Source: Prevotellaceae bacterium UBA4301 | Lineage (GTDB): Bacteria > Bacteroidota > Bacteroidia > Bacteroidales > Bacteroidaceae | DNA: 24,619 nt | Assembly: GCA_002395775.1 (NCBI GenBank) | Contig: DGUV01000023.1 | Span: forward strand, 192 to 24,810 | Reading direction: 5' to 3' | Shown here: positions 8,187-16,212 of the stretch, piece after piece | How the letters are laid out: each line of letters starts with the position of its first letter | Position numbering within the stretch: the stretch's first letter is position 1 | Translations under genes and position numbers: made by a program | Notes under the pieces: generated by a model | The model's input: the letters and a program-made list of their open reading frames with translations, nothing else | The model's database searches: none | What the model was told of the DNA's origin: nothing

Positions 8187-10081
8187 AAAAGACGGTCCTC
8201 TTACTCCTGTTCCTGTCAGCGGCTGGCGTCCGGGCCAGCGAGAGTGAGGTGCAGGACACCGTAAGGATGCGCGAGGTGGTCATTGACGACCGCCATGAAT
8301 ATGGCGAAGCTCAGAACCTGCCTCAGACTGTAATCTCGCCTTGGCATGAAGTCCTGACAGAGGAACATCAGCCCTCCGTCATGCCCACGCTCAGTCGTCT
8401 GGTGCCGGGATTGTTTGTCCCCAGTCGCGGCATGATGGGCTATGGCGTGAACTCGGGCGGTGCGGGCGGCATTGTGGTGCGTGGCCTGTCGAGTGGAGTG
8501 GGGCAGATGCTTGTGCTCATCGACGGCGAGCCACAGTATAGCGGCATCTATGGCCATTCGGTGGCCGATTTCCTGCAGACCCATGCTGTCGAGCGTGTGG
8601 AGGTGTTGCGCGGTCCGGCCTCGGCCTTGTACGGGTCGAATGCCATGGGCGGTGCATTGAACATCGTCACGCGCGAAATCAGTCTGCCCTACAATCGTAA
8701 GACGGCTTCAAACGTCACCCTGGGGGCTGGCAGCTATGGCACCGTGCAGGCCGAAGCTACTAATCAGGTAAGTAACGGCCGCTTCTCCAGCACCGTCAGT
8801 GCCCAATATAACCGCACCGACAACCACCGGCCCAACATGGGCTTCCAGCAAGTGGGGGGGATGGTGAAGCTGGGCTATCGGTTCAGCCAGCACTGGCGTG
8901 CCACGGCTATGGCCGATGTCAACCACTTCTATACGGAACTGCCCGGCACCGTGACCAATCCCATGTTCAGCAACGAGCAGTGGATAACACGCGGCAATGC
9001 CTCGATTGTCCTTCGTAACAGCTATCGCTGGAAGAATGCAACGGGCACCCTTCGTGCCTACACCAACTTTGGCAAGCACAAGATTGACGATGGGACGACG
9101 GACCCCGTGAACAACCCCACAACCCAGTATTTCCAGAGCCACGACAATGTGGCTGGCGTGTCCTATCAGGAGGCGTTCGACTTCTTCCGCGGCAACCGCA
9201 CGACTTTCGGCATCGACTATCAGCACATCTACGGCTGGGCCTACTACACCTCGAAGGAGACGGGTGAGGAACTGCCGCCCTCCATGGCCTCGGGAAAGAG
9301 TCATCGCAACGAGGTGGCCGGATATGTGGATTTCCGGCAAGTGGCCACCGACTGGCTGACGCTGCAAGCCACCTTGCGTGTTGACCACCATTCTGTGGTC
9401 GGAACCGAACTGGTGCCTCAGGGAGCCCTGCTCTTCAAGCCCATGCGGGATGGCGAGTTGAAGGTGGCTGTGGCAAAGGGTTTCAGAAACCCCACCATGC
9501 GCGAACTCTACCTCTATCGTGTGGCCAACGATGCACTGGGCCCCGAACGGCTGATGAACTACGAGCTTTCGTGGAAGCACTGGGTAATGGCCGGTCGCCT
9601 GTCGTATGGCGTGAATGTCTTCTACATGAAGGGCAAGGACATCATACAGACAGCCATGCTGAACGGTGCCATGCTGAATAGGAACGTAGGTAAGGTGGAG
9701 AATTGCGGTCTGGAACTGTCCCTCGACTATCATATCGGCAGTCGTTGGGAACTGAGCACCAACCATTCGTATCTGCACATGGAGAATCCCGTGCTCTCGG
9801 CTCCTGCCTACAAGGGCTACCTCGGGACCCGTTTCCATGAGGGACGCTGGACGGCGCAGGCCGGACTGCAGTATGTGGCTGGCCTCTACACGGCAGTCGG
9901 AGCCAACGAGCAGAAGGAGAACTACTGTCTGTTCTCGGCCTCGGTCAACCATCGTGTCTGGAAGGGGCTGAGCCTGTGGCTGCGCGGCGAGACGCTCATT
10001 GGCGAACGCTCGTATGAGACCCTGCTGGGCTATCCCCTGCCCCACGCAACCATTATGGCTGGTGTGAGCTGGGATTTCTGA
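8183..10081 (+). CDS. TonB-dependent outer-membrane receptor
   Basis: This is a 632-residue outer-membrane transporter with a signal peptide ending around residue 18. A possible TonB box (REVVI) lies near residues 30-36. The plug domain shows GGIVVRGLSSG, VLIDGEPQ and VERVEVLRGPASALYGSNA followed by GGALNIVT, all classical plug motifs. The remainder is rich in alternating aromatic strands and ends in Phe, as expected for a 22-strand barrel. Length and plug resemble the BtuB/CirA/FepA type, not the large SusC type. The substrate cannot be told from sequence; siderophore, haem or cobalamin-like compounds are plausible. Its start overlaps the DUF362 stop. Confidence 0.92.
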   Translation: MKKTVLLLLFLSAAGVRASESEVQDTVRMREVVIDDRHEYGEAQNLPQTVISPWHEVLTEEHQPSVMPTLSRLVPGLFVPSRGMMGYGVNSGGAGGIVVRGLSSGVGQMLVLIDGEPQYSGIYGHSVADFLQTHAVERVEVLRGPASALYGSNAMGGALNIVTREISLPYNRKTASNVTLGAGSYGTVQAEATNQVSNGRFSSTVSAQYNRTDNHRPNMGFQQVGGMVKLGYRFSQHWRATAMADVNHFYTELPGTVTNPMFSNEQWITRGNASIVLRNSYRWKNATGTLRAYTNFGKHKIDDGTTDPVNNPTTQYFQSHDNVAGVSYQEAFDFFRGNRTTFGIDYQHIYGWAYYTSKETGEELPPSMASGKSHRNEVAGYVDFRQVATDWLTLQATLRVDHHSVVGTELVPQGALLFKPMRDGELKVAVAKGFRNPTMRELYLYRVANDALGPERLMNYELSWKHWVMAGRLSYGVNVFYMKGKDIIQTAMLNGAMLNRNVGKVENCGLELSLDYHIGSRWELSTNHSYLHMENPVLSAPAYKGYLGTRFHEGRWTAQAGLQYVAGLYTAVGANEQKENYCLFSASVNHRVWKGLSLWLRGETLIGERSYETLLGYPLPHATIMAGVSWDF

Positions 10082-10137
10082 GTAATCCGAGTGATTTGAG
10101 TAATCTATGTAATCCGAATATTCCGAGTAATCCGAAA
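10082..10137 (+). repeat. Short direct repeats (GAGTAATCCGA-type) in the intergenic gap
   Basis: Between the receptor stop and the next ATG, the decamer-like unit AGTAATCCGA or its variants (GTGATTTG, AGTAATCTAT, GTAATCCGAA, ATTCCG) fills nearly all 58 bases. It is too short for a gene. It may be a simple sequence expansion or an intergenic mRNA element. Confidence 0.55.
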
Positions 10138-10139
10138 AG

Positions 10140-10391
10140 ATGATGAGAAAATACAAAGCAAACTATACGGAAGCCTTTTGTAACGAGCAGCTGAAGTGGT
10201 TCGAGGAACGCATGGACCGTCTGCCCGCGTCGATGGAAATCAGTGCCTCCACAAGGACATCTGACTTGCCGCTTACGGTGAGAAGCTTGATGCAGACACT
10301 GCGCAGCAACAAACCCAGTGTGACCTTCTCTGGCTACATGGAGACGCTGCTGAAGATAAAAGACCGACTGCAGGAGGAAGGCATGAAGTAG
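10140..10391 (+). CDS. Small conserved-looking protein of unknown function
   Basis: An 83-residue basic and amphipathic protein with no signal peptide. The pattern LKWFEERMDRLPASMEIS, then a segment with DLPLTVRSLMQTLRSN, then a C-terminal helix LLKIKDRLQEEG, reminds me of small Bacteroidota proteins of the DUF6965 type. That comparison is from memory and unverified. It follows the TonB receptor by 58 bases on the same strand and could be the last gene of that operon. The start may be either Met of MMRK. It is convergent with the NlpC/P60 gene, whose stop is 7 bases away. Confidence 0.6.
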   Translation: MMRKYKANYTEAFCNEQLKWFEERMDRLPASMEISASTRTSDLPLTVRSLMQTLRSNKPSVTFSGYMETLLKIKDRLQEEGMK

Positions 10392-10397
10392 GCCCGC

Positions 10398-10961
10398 TCA
10401 GATGACGCGCCTGACGCCAATGAAACGACGGGCATAGTAGCCTTCGGTTGAACGGCTGACGATGACTCCGTATCTGGTGCTGGCGTGGATGAAGGAGAAA
10501 CTGCCGTCCCCGACATTGACATCCACTACGATGCCAACGTGTCCCACGTTGCGCCCAGAACGCGAACTGGTGAAGAACACCAGGTCGCCCCGCCGCATGT
10601 CGTTGCGGTTGACGGGTGTGTTGCGGGCATACTGGTCGCGCGAGGAGGCACCGATTTCGTAGCTGTGCTTGCGGAAGACATAGCCCGTGAACCCCGAGCA
10701 GTCAAACACTGTCGGTCCCTTGCCCCCGCTGCGATAGCGCTTGCCCAGATGGCGGAAGGCCTCTGTCATGATGCTTTCCACCAGTTCCGTTCCCCCTCCA
10801 AAGACTTTGCCATACGACCCGTCCGTGGGGATGAGCATGCGAATGGCCACGGTGTCGGGCCTGTGCATGATGCCGCCCGTGGGAGCCTTGTTGGCAAACG
10901 GGTCCTGGGCACCCGCGGATGCCGGAATCAGCAGGAGGAGGATAATCAATAGCTTGTCCAT
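10398..10961 (-). CDS. Secreted NlpC/P60 (C40) peptidoglycan hydrolase
   Basis: A 187-residue protein with a signal peptide (cleavage near SAGAQ, residue 19). The NlpC/P60 domain covers about residues 60-187. The catalytic Cys88 is in FDCSGFTGYVF, His141 in NVGHVGIVVDV and the third polar residue His159 in FIHAS. Such enzymes cleave the D-Glu-diamino-acid bond of peptidoglycan stems in the periplasm. The start at MDKLL is chosen because it gives a clean signal peptide; the open frame extends further upstream but inside the preceding gene. It overlaps the end of the clostripain-like gene by 16 bases, so the two are co-translated. Confidence 0.9.
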   Translation of the reverse strand: MDKLLIILLLLIPASAGAQDPFANKAPTGGIMHRPDTVAIRMLIPTDGSYGKVFGGGTELVESIMTEAFRHLGKRYRSGGKGPTVFDCSGFTGYVFRKHSYEIGASSRDQYARNTPVNRNDMRRGDLVFFTSSRSGRNVGHVGIVVDVNVGDGSFSFIHASTRYGVIVSRSTEGYYARRFIGVRRVI

Positions 10962-12091
10962 CTTATGGCTTGGTTCCAACGGGTTTGGGTAAATGACTTG
11001 AGCAGTTGGTCGTTCTCGATGGGCACATACATGGACATGCCCAGAACGTGGTCGGCATCGGTGAGCACGGGGGTGACGAAGTCGTAGCCCGTGTACCACG
11101 TTCCTGATGCATAGCAATGGGGCACGGCACGGCGTGCGGCGCTGAGCCACGTCTGGTAGTCCTCCTCGTCGAGCCATTTGTGCATGGCACTGCCCATGTC
11201 GAAGAACTCGGGCAGCCATTGGCCTTCGTAATCCAAGGCGAAATACCGCTGTATGCCATCGGTCGGTGGGAACTTGGGCAGTTGCCTGATAATCGGTGCT
11301 GTGGCCTGGGCCAATGGTTCCAGTTCGCTGCATCGGATGGCGGAAATCACTACGCCGCCCCGCTCATCGTAGTATTCGTGATACTGCTGGACTATGCGCC
11401 AGGCCTCTTCGACAGGTGAGAAGAGTGTGGGCATCAGCACGTCGTAGGGAGCTCCCTCGCCGGGAATTTCGGCAGGCGACCCCATGCACCATTCCGTTGC
11501 CGAGCGCAGTTCGTAGGCCGTCTCCACCGATTGCATGAAGCAGGCATCAAACAATACGTAGTCCCACTTCCGCCCTGTTTGCTGCAGCACGTGGGCCAGC
11601 GTCCTGACCTCCATTTCCATGCCTGTGTCGGAAAGTGAGTTGCGACCGTTGTCCACACCGATGGTGTAGCGCGGAGTTTGTGGCAGCCATCCGCTTCCGT
11701 GCGACCACATCACCAGGCTGTAATGGTCGGCCGGCAGCTCGCGCATGACGATGTTCAGCGCCTGTGCCAGTGTGGCGCTGTCGGTGGCGACGGGGTCGTT
11801 GGGATAGGTGAAGAGGGACTGTTCGCCTTCGTTGCGGCTGAGGCTCAGGATCTTGGGGCGCTCGTCGGCCCGACTGTTGTCGAAGCACACGGCCAGTTGG
11901 CAACTGTCGGGGATGAGTCTTGAGGCACGGCGCATCTCGTTGAGGTCCCGCTGGGCAAAGGTGGAAAGTGAGTTTTCGCCCATCACATACACCACCACCA
12001 CGTGCTTCCACTGCCTGCGAGGCTTTGCAGGTTCGTCGTGGCAGGCCGTCAGCATGAAAAGAACCAAAAGAAGTGTCAGCGCGTGTTTCAT
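10946..12091 (-). CDS. Clostripain-family (C11) cysteine peptidase lipoprotein
   Basis: A 381-residue lipoprotein with lipobox LTAC (Cys17). The caspase-like fold is indicated by VVVVYVMGENSLS at the start of the domain, His131 in MWSHGSGW and Cys184 in LFDACFMQSVE, the catalytic dyad of family C11. Further conserved segments are GSPAEIPGEGAPY and MGSAMHKW. These enzymes usually cleave after Arg or Lys. The outer position implies action in the periplasm or at the surface. The start at MKHAL is preferred because the longer in-frame start would run through the -7 box at 12096-12103. It shares an operon with the downstream NlpC/P60 gene. Confidence 0.87.
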   Translation of the reverse strand: MKHALTLLLVLFMLTACHDEPAKPRRQWKHVVVVYVMGENSLSTFAQRDLNEMRRASRLIPDSCQLAVCFDNSRADERPKILSLSRNEGEQSLFTYPNDPVATDSATLAQALNIVMRELPADHYSLVMWSHGSGWLPQTPRYTIGVDNGRNSLSDTGMEMEVRTLAHVLQQTGRKWDYVLFDACFMQSVETAYELRSATEWCMGSPAEIPGEGAPYDVLMPTLFSPVEEAWRIVQQYHEYYDERGGVVISAIRCSELEPLAQATAPIIRQLPKFPPTDGIQRYFALDYEGQWLPEFFDMGSAMHKWLDEEDYQTWLSAARRAVPHCYASGTWYTGYDFVTPVLTDADHVLGMSMYVPIENDQLLKSFTQTRWNQAIRWTSY

Positions 12092-12095
12092 TTTG

Positions 12096-12103
12096 CAAAG
12101 ATA
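12096..12103 (-). promoter_or_regulatory. -7 box for the C11-C40 operon
   Basis: TATCTTTG on the minus strand, four bases before the ATG of the clostripain gene, fits TAnnTTTG. It would yield a leaderless or nearly leaderless message. No TTG is found at 20-base spacing. Confidence 0.5.
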
Positions 12104-12150
12104 GCTATTTTCGAGCAATAAACCGCCATTTCGCGCGTTATAATTAATGT

Positions 12151-13329
12151 ATGGTATGGACCGACAGAGTTCGGCAGGTGAAAATCCTGCTTGTGGTGAG
12201 TGCTGTGCTCATAGCCGTGGCGTCGCTTGCCATCTCCCACTTCCTGGTGCGCGACCTCCTTCAGGAGGAACGAAACAATGTGGAGGTCTGGGCAGAGGCT
12301 TTGCGTTCGCTCAACAATGCCGATGAGCAGACCGACCTCGCGCTTGTGCTGAAGGTCATCGGTGGCAACGAGAATATCCCCGTCATCGTTATGGACGACC
12401 AAGGCAATGTGCAGCAATACCGCAATCTCAAGGTCCGTGGGAAGTCGGCCATCGACTCGCTCCACTACATAGCCCGGCGGGCGCATAGCATGAAGTCGCG
12501 GGGCAACGTGGTGCGTGTCTATCTCGACAACTCCACGCTTCAGGCCGGTCAGGAGTATATGGACGTTTGCTTTGACGAGAGCCTGATGCTGCGTCGCCTC
12601 ACCTACTATCCCTATGTGCAGTTGGGCGTGGTGCTGACGTTCGTGGTGGTGGCCATCTTTGCCTTGCTCAGCAGCAAGCGCGCCGAACAGAACAAGGTGT
12701 GGGTGGGGTTGTCGAAGGAGACTGCCCACCAGCTCGGGACACCCATCTCCAGCCTTATGGCCTGGGTGGAGGTTCTGAGAGAGACCTATCCCGAAGACGA
12801 ACTCATCCCCGAGATGGACAAGGATGTCAAGCGCCTGCAGCGCATAGCCGAGCGTTTCTCCAAGATAGGTTCTTTGCCCGAGCCCAAGCCCGAGAACCTT
12901 AACGACGTTGTGGCTAACGTGGTTCAGTACATAGGGCGCCGCACCTCGAACAAGGTGCAGTTGCACGTTGACATGCCCAGCCATCCGCTCATCGTCAGCA
13001 TGTCGGCCCCTTTGTTTGAGTGGGTCATCGAGAACCTCTGTAAGAATGCCATCGACGCCATGGAAGGCCGTGGGAGCATCACCCTCACTGCGCGCGACGA
13101 GGCCGATTGTTTCTCCGTTGAGGTCAGGGACACAGGCAAGGGCATTGCCAGCAAGAACTTCCGCAACGTGTTCATGCCGGGCTTCACCACCAAGAATCGT
13201 GGCTGGGGGCTGGGCCTGTCGCTGGCCAAGCGCATCGTGGAGGAGTATCATCGGGGCCGCATCTTTGTCAAGGCTTCGGAAATCGGGAAGGGTACAACTT
13301 TCCGCATCGAACTTCCCAAGAAAGGGTGA
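12151..13329 (+). CDS. Membrane sensor histidine kinase
   Basis: The protein has 392 residues. Two transmembrane segments (about 11-33 and 155-175) bracket a periplasmic sensor region of roughly 120 residues of no recognised family. The cytoplasmic part has the phosphoacceptor His193 in KETAHQLGTPISSL, an N-box with ENLCKNAIDAM (Asn299), a G1 box DTGKG (from 327) and a G2 box WGLGLSLAKRI. The order and motifs fit a catalytically competent kinase. No response regulator lies beside it, so it is an orphan or pairs with a regulator elsewhere. A stem-loop downstream (13370-13396) may end its transcript. The signal sensed is not known. Confidence 0.9.
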   Translation: MVWTDRVRQVKILLVVSAVLIAVASLAISHFLVRDLLQEERNNVEVWAEALRSLNNADEQTDLALVLKVIGGNENIPVIVMDDQGNVQQYRNLKVRGKSAIDSLHYIARRAHSMKSRGNVVRVYLDNSTLQAGQEYMDVCFDESLMLRRLTYYPYVQLGVVLTFVVVAIFALLSSKRAEQNKVWVGLSKETAHQLGTPISSLMAWVEVLRETYPEDELIPEMDKDVKRLQRIAERFSKIGSLPEPKPENLNDVVANVVQYIGRRTSNKVQLHVDMPSHPLIVSMSAPLFEWVIENLCKNAIDAMEGRGSITLTARDEADCFSVEVRDTGKGIASKNFRNVFMPGFTTKNRGWGLGLSLAKRIVEEYHRGRIFVKASEIGKGTTFRIELPKKG

Positions 13330-13369
13330 GAATGTACCCTTGAACAATGTTCTAAGGTACTCTCGCTCG

Positions 13370-13396
13370 AAAATACCCAAATAAATTTGGTATTTT
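13370..13396 (+). terminator. Stem-loop after the kinase gene, overlapping the next promoter
   Basis: AAAATACC (13370-13377) and GGTATTTT (13389-13396) form a perfect 8-bp stem. The 3' arm includes the -33 TTG region of the next promoter. It may be a weak terminator or, as DNA, a regulatory palindrome. Confidence 0.4.
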
Positions 13397-13417
13397 GCTC
13401 GCTTATTCGTACCTTTG
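13387..13417 (+). promoter_or_regulatory. Promoter of the yceD-rpmF-fabH-era-der block
   Basis: TTG at 13387-13389 and TACCTTTG at 13410-13417 are separated by exactly 20 bases, a full match to the Bacteroidota promoter. Transcription would begin near 13424, which rules out a yceD start at 13415 and supports the ATG at 13451. Confidence 0.75.
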
Positions 13418-13450
13418 CAGTCCGAAAGGTGCAATGCGCCCCAATTTGTC

Positions 13451-13891
13451 ATGGAAAAGAGCGAACAATTCGTCATTAATCTGAGAGACCAGAAGGCCGA
13501 TGTGGCCGAGTATGGTTGGACGGTGGACGATGCTTTCTTTCAGGCGGTAGGGGCTACCGAAGTCCAGCGGGGCAGGGTAGAGGTTGTGCTCAAGGTGCGT
13601 CGTACGTCGGGACGTTACGAACTGACGTTTGACATCCAAGGCACGCTGACCATTCCCTGCGACCACTGTTCTGAGGATATGCAGCTGCCCATCGAGACCG
13701 AGCAGATGATGAAGGCGAAGCTCGGCGACGAGTATGACGATGACGGCGAGATGCTGACGGTGCCCATCACCGAGGGGACACTGGATGTGAGCTGGCTCGT
13801 GTATGAGTTGATAGCCTTGCAGATTCCTATGCGCCATGTCCATGCAGAGTGCGAAGAGGAAAGTGATGAAGTGAAAATGTATAATAATTAA
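13451..13891 (+). CDS. yceD: YceD/DUF177 family protein (23S rRNA accumulation protein)
   Basis: A 146-residue cytoplasmic protein. The N-terminal part is a beta-rich DUF177 domain, and the Cys70-x2-Cys73 motif in IPCDHCSEDM is the family signature. The C-terminal half has the acidic LGDEYDDDGEM stretch and a helix with VYELIALQIPMRHVH, also typical. YceD homologues are encoded next to rpmF across bacteria and are linked to 23S rRNA accumulation. The ATG at 13451 lies after the predicted transcription start and gives the usual length. rpmF follows after 15 bases. Confidence 0.88.
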   Translation: MEKSEQFVINLRDQKADVAEYGWTVDDAFFQAVGATEVQRGRVEVVLKVRRTSGRYELTFDIQGTLTIPCDHCSEDMQLPIETEQMMKAKLGDEYDDDGEMLTVPITEGTLDVSWLVYELIALQIPMRHVHAECEEESDEVKMYNN

Positions 13892-13906
13892 ATATAGTAG
13901 AAAGAA

Positions 13907-14086
13907 ATGGCACATCCTAAAAGAAGACAGTCCAAGACCCGGACTCGCAAAAGAAGAACTCACGACGGAGCCGTAGCTCCCACGCTGGCCGTATGCCCCA
14001 ACTGCGGTGAGTATTACATCTACCACACCGTTTGCCCCGCTTGCGGTTACTATCGGGGTAAGGTTGCTATCGAGAAGGAAGCATAA
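13907..14086 (+). CDS. rpmF: 50S ribosomal protein L32
   Basis: A 59-residue protein of the large ribosomal subunit. It begins MAHPKRRQSKTRTRKRRTHD, the diagnostic L32 N-terminus, and carries a zinc ribbon of two CxxC pairs (CPNC at residues 30-33 and CPAC at 43-46). This is therefore the zinc-dependent form of L32. It lies 15 bases after yceD and is certainly in the same transcript. The next gene is fabH with a repeat-rich 108-base gap; plsX, often found between rpmF and fabH elsewhere, is absent here. Confidence 0.97.
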   Translation: MAHPKRRQSKTRTRKRRTHDGAVAPTLAVCPNCGEYYIYHTVCPACGYYRGKVAIEKEA

Positions 14087-14112
14087 TCAAGAGATTATCA
14101 GTAGAGATTAGA

Positions 14113-14176
14113 GAGAATGAGAGAATGAGAGAGGGGGACGTGTGTTCCCGGTTCTTCTCATTTTCTCATTTTCTCG
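14113..14176 (+). other. Imperfect stem-loop between rpmF and fabH
   Basis: A purine-rich arm of GAGAATGA units (14113-14133) is matched by TCTCATTTTCTCATTTTCTC (about 14156-14175), with GGGAC/GTTCCC in the apical part. The stem is long but interrupted. It may attenuate transcription into fabH or act in mRNA processing. It is not followed by a long T-run except within the arm itself. Confidence 0.4.
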
Positions 14177-14194
14177 TTTTCGGAATGTCAAGAT

Positions 14195-15277
14195 ATGGAA
14201 AAGATAAATGCAGTGATTACTGGAGTCGGCGGCTATGTGCCTGACTACATCCTCGACAACGAGGAGATGTCGCACATCGTTGACACCAGCGATGAGTGGA
14301 TTATGGAACGTATCGGCGTGAAGACGCGCCACATCCTGCGTCCTGAACAAGGCAGTGGCACAAGCTACCTGATGACGCGTGCCGTCAGTCAGTTGCTACT
14401 GAAGACTCAGGTGGACCCCGATTCGGTGGAGATGCTGATTTGTGCCACCACCACGCCCGACTACCACTTCCCCTCCACGGCCTCCATCGTGATTGGCAAC
14501 ACAGGGCTGCACAACGCCTTCGGCTTCGACATGGAGGCTGCCTGTGCCGGATTCCTCTATGCCATGGAACTGGCCGCCAACTACATCCGCTCGGGACGCT
14601 ACCAGCGCATCATCGTGTGTGGCGGCGACCACATGTCCAGCATGACCAACTATCAGGACCGCAACACCTGCCCCATCTTTGGCGACGGAGCAGGTTGCGT
14701 GCTGATGGAAGCCACCCGTGAGGAGGTGGGACTCATGGACGGATACTACCGCGTCGAGGCCAGCTACGACCACCTGCACATGGCTGCCGGCGGTTCGGCC
14801 CGCATGCCGTCGCACGAGACCGTCGATGCCCGCGAGCACTTTGTCTATCAGGAAGGGCGTCCCGTCTTCAAGCATGCCGTCACAAAGATGTCGGATGCCG
14901 TGGAGACCATAGCCCAGCGAAACGGACTCACCAAGGACAACATCACCTGGGTGGTTCCTCACCAAGCCAATGTGCGCATCGAGAGCGCCGTGGCCCGTCG
15001 CATAGGCGTGAGCGAGGACCATGTGATGATAAACATCGACCACATGGCCAACACCTCGGGTGGCACACTGCCCCTGTGCCTCTGGGAGTACGAACCCCAG
15101 CTCCGCAAGGGCGACAAACTGGTGTTCACAGCCTTTGGCGCAGGCTTCAGTTGGGGCGCTTCCTACATGGTCTGGGGCTACGATGGCGCTTCGGAAGCCG
15201 CAAAGTCACCTGCCCAGTTCTACAAGGAAGGCACCATGACCCGCGAGGAGTGGTACCAGCTGAGAAAGTCGGAGTAA
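14195..15277 (+). CDS. fabH: 3-oxoacyl-ACP synthase III (FabH)
   Basis: A 360-residue thiolase-fold condensing enzyme that joins an acyl-CoA primer to malonyl-ACP to start fatty-acid synthesis in the cytoplasm. The catalytic Cys117 in EAACAGFLYA, His256 in VVPHQANVR and Asn286 in HMANTSGGTLPL form the KAS III triad, and GDGAGCVLME is also conserved. In Bacteroidota such enzymes prime both straight and branched chains. Compared with E. coli FabH (about 317 aa) it has a C-terminal extension after WGYDG of around 25 residues. It sits between rpmF and era, 15 bases before era. Confidence 0.95.
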   Translation: MEKINAVITGVGGYVPDYILDNEEMSHIVDTSDEWIMERIGVKTRHILRPEQGSGTSYLMTRAVSQLLLKTQVDPDSVEMLICATTTPDYHFPSTASIVIGNTGLHNAFGFDMEAACAGFLYAMELAANYIRSGRYQRIIVCGGDHMSSMTNYQDRNTCPIFGDGAGCVLMEATREEVGLMDGYYRVEASYDHLHMAAGGSARMPSHETVDAREHFVYQEGRPVFKHAVTKMSDAVETIAQRNGLTKDNITWVVPHQANVRIESAVARRIGVSEDHVMINIDHMANTSGGTLPLCLWEYEPQLRKGDKLVFTAFGAGFSWGASYMVWGYDGASEAAKSPAQFYKEGTMTREEWYQLRKSE

Positions 15278-15292
15278 TCTGCGGAAAGCCAA

Positions 15293-16177
15293 ATGCACAA
15301 GTCAGGATTCGTAAACATTGTCGGGAACCCCAACGTGGGTAAGAGCACGCTCATGAACCTGTTGGTGGGCGAGCGCATATCCATTGCCACCTTCAAGGCA
15401 CAGACCACGCGCCACCGCATCATGGGCATACTGAACACCCCCGAGATGCAAATCTGCTTCTCCGACACGCCCGGCGTGCTCAAGCCCAACTACAAGTTGC
15501 AGCAGCAGATGCTGCAGTTCTCCGAGAGTGCCTTGGTGGACGCCGACGTGCTGCTCTATGTGACCGACATGGTGGAGACACCCGACAAGAACGAGGACTT
15601 CCTCACCAAGGTGGGCAGGCTCAACGTGCCCATCCTGGTGCTCATCAACAAGATCGACCTCTCCAACCAGCAAGAGCTTGAGGAGAAGGTGACCCTCTGG
15701 CGCGAGGCATTGCCCAAGGCCGAGGTCTATCCCATCTCCGCCCTCCACCGCTTCAATGTCGATACCGTGCTACGCCGCATCCAGGAGCTCCTGCCCGAGG
15801 GGCCAGCCTACTTCGACAAGGACCAGTGGACCGACAAGCCCGCCCGCTTCTTCGTCACCGAAATCATGCGCGAGAAGATACTCCTCTACTATGACAAGGA
15901 GATTCCCTATGCCTGCGAGGTGGTGGTGGAGCAGTTCAAGGAGACCCCGCACAACATCCACATCTCCTGCGTCATCTATGTCGAGCGTGACAGCCAGAAG
16001 GGCATCATCATCGGCCACCAGGGCGTGGCACTGAAAAGAGTGTCCACCGAGGCGCGGAAGAGTCTGGAGAAGTTCTTCGGGAAGAGCATCTACCTCGACG
16101 TCTTTGTCAAGGTCGATAAGGACTGGCGCAACAGCGAGCGCTCGCTCAGGCTCTATGGCTATGACCAGCGCGACTGA
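15293..16177 (+). CDS. era: GTPase Era
   Basis: A 294-residue GTPase that binds the 3' end of 16S rRNA and promotes 30S assembly. G1 is GNPNVGKS (residues 11-18), G2 lies around the KAQTTRH segment, G3 is DTPG (58-61) and G4 is NKID (119-122). The C-terminal KH RNA-binding domain shows GIIIGHQGVALKRV. Length is normal for Era. It is 15 bases after fabH and 35 bases before der, in one transcript with both. Confidence 0.96.
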   Translation: MHKSGFVNIVGNPNVGKSTLMNLLVGERISIATFKAQTTRHRIMGILNTPEMQICFSDTPGVLKPNYKLQQQMLQFSESALVDADVLLYVTDMVETPDKNEDFLTKVGRLNVPILVLINKIDLSNQQELEEKVTLWREALPKAEVYPISALHRFNVDTVLRRIQELLPEGPAYFDKDQWTDKPARFFVTEIMREKILLYYDKEIPYACEVVVEQFKETPHNIHISCVIYVERDSQKGIIIGHQGVALKRVSTEARKSLEKFFGKSIYLDVFVKVDKDWRNSERSLRLYGYDQRD

Positions 16178-16212
16178 AAGAAACCCATAAAACCATTAAA
16201 CGATAAAGCAAG

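Noticed and set aside
8708..10156. 482-codon minus-strand frame opposite the TonB receptor
   Set aside because: Antisense shadow. The receptor frame shows clear plug and barrel motifs, and the minus frame begins in the decamer repeats.
12088..13476. 462-codon minus-strand frame opposite the histidine kinase
   Set aside because: The kinase has all catalytic boxes; the minus product has no recognisable motif.
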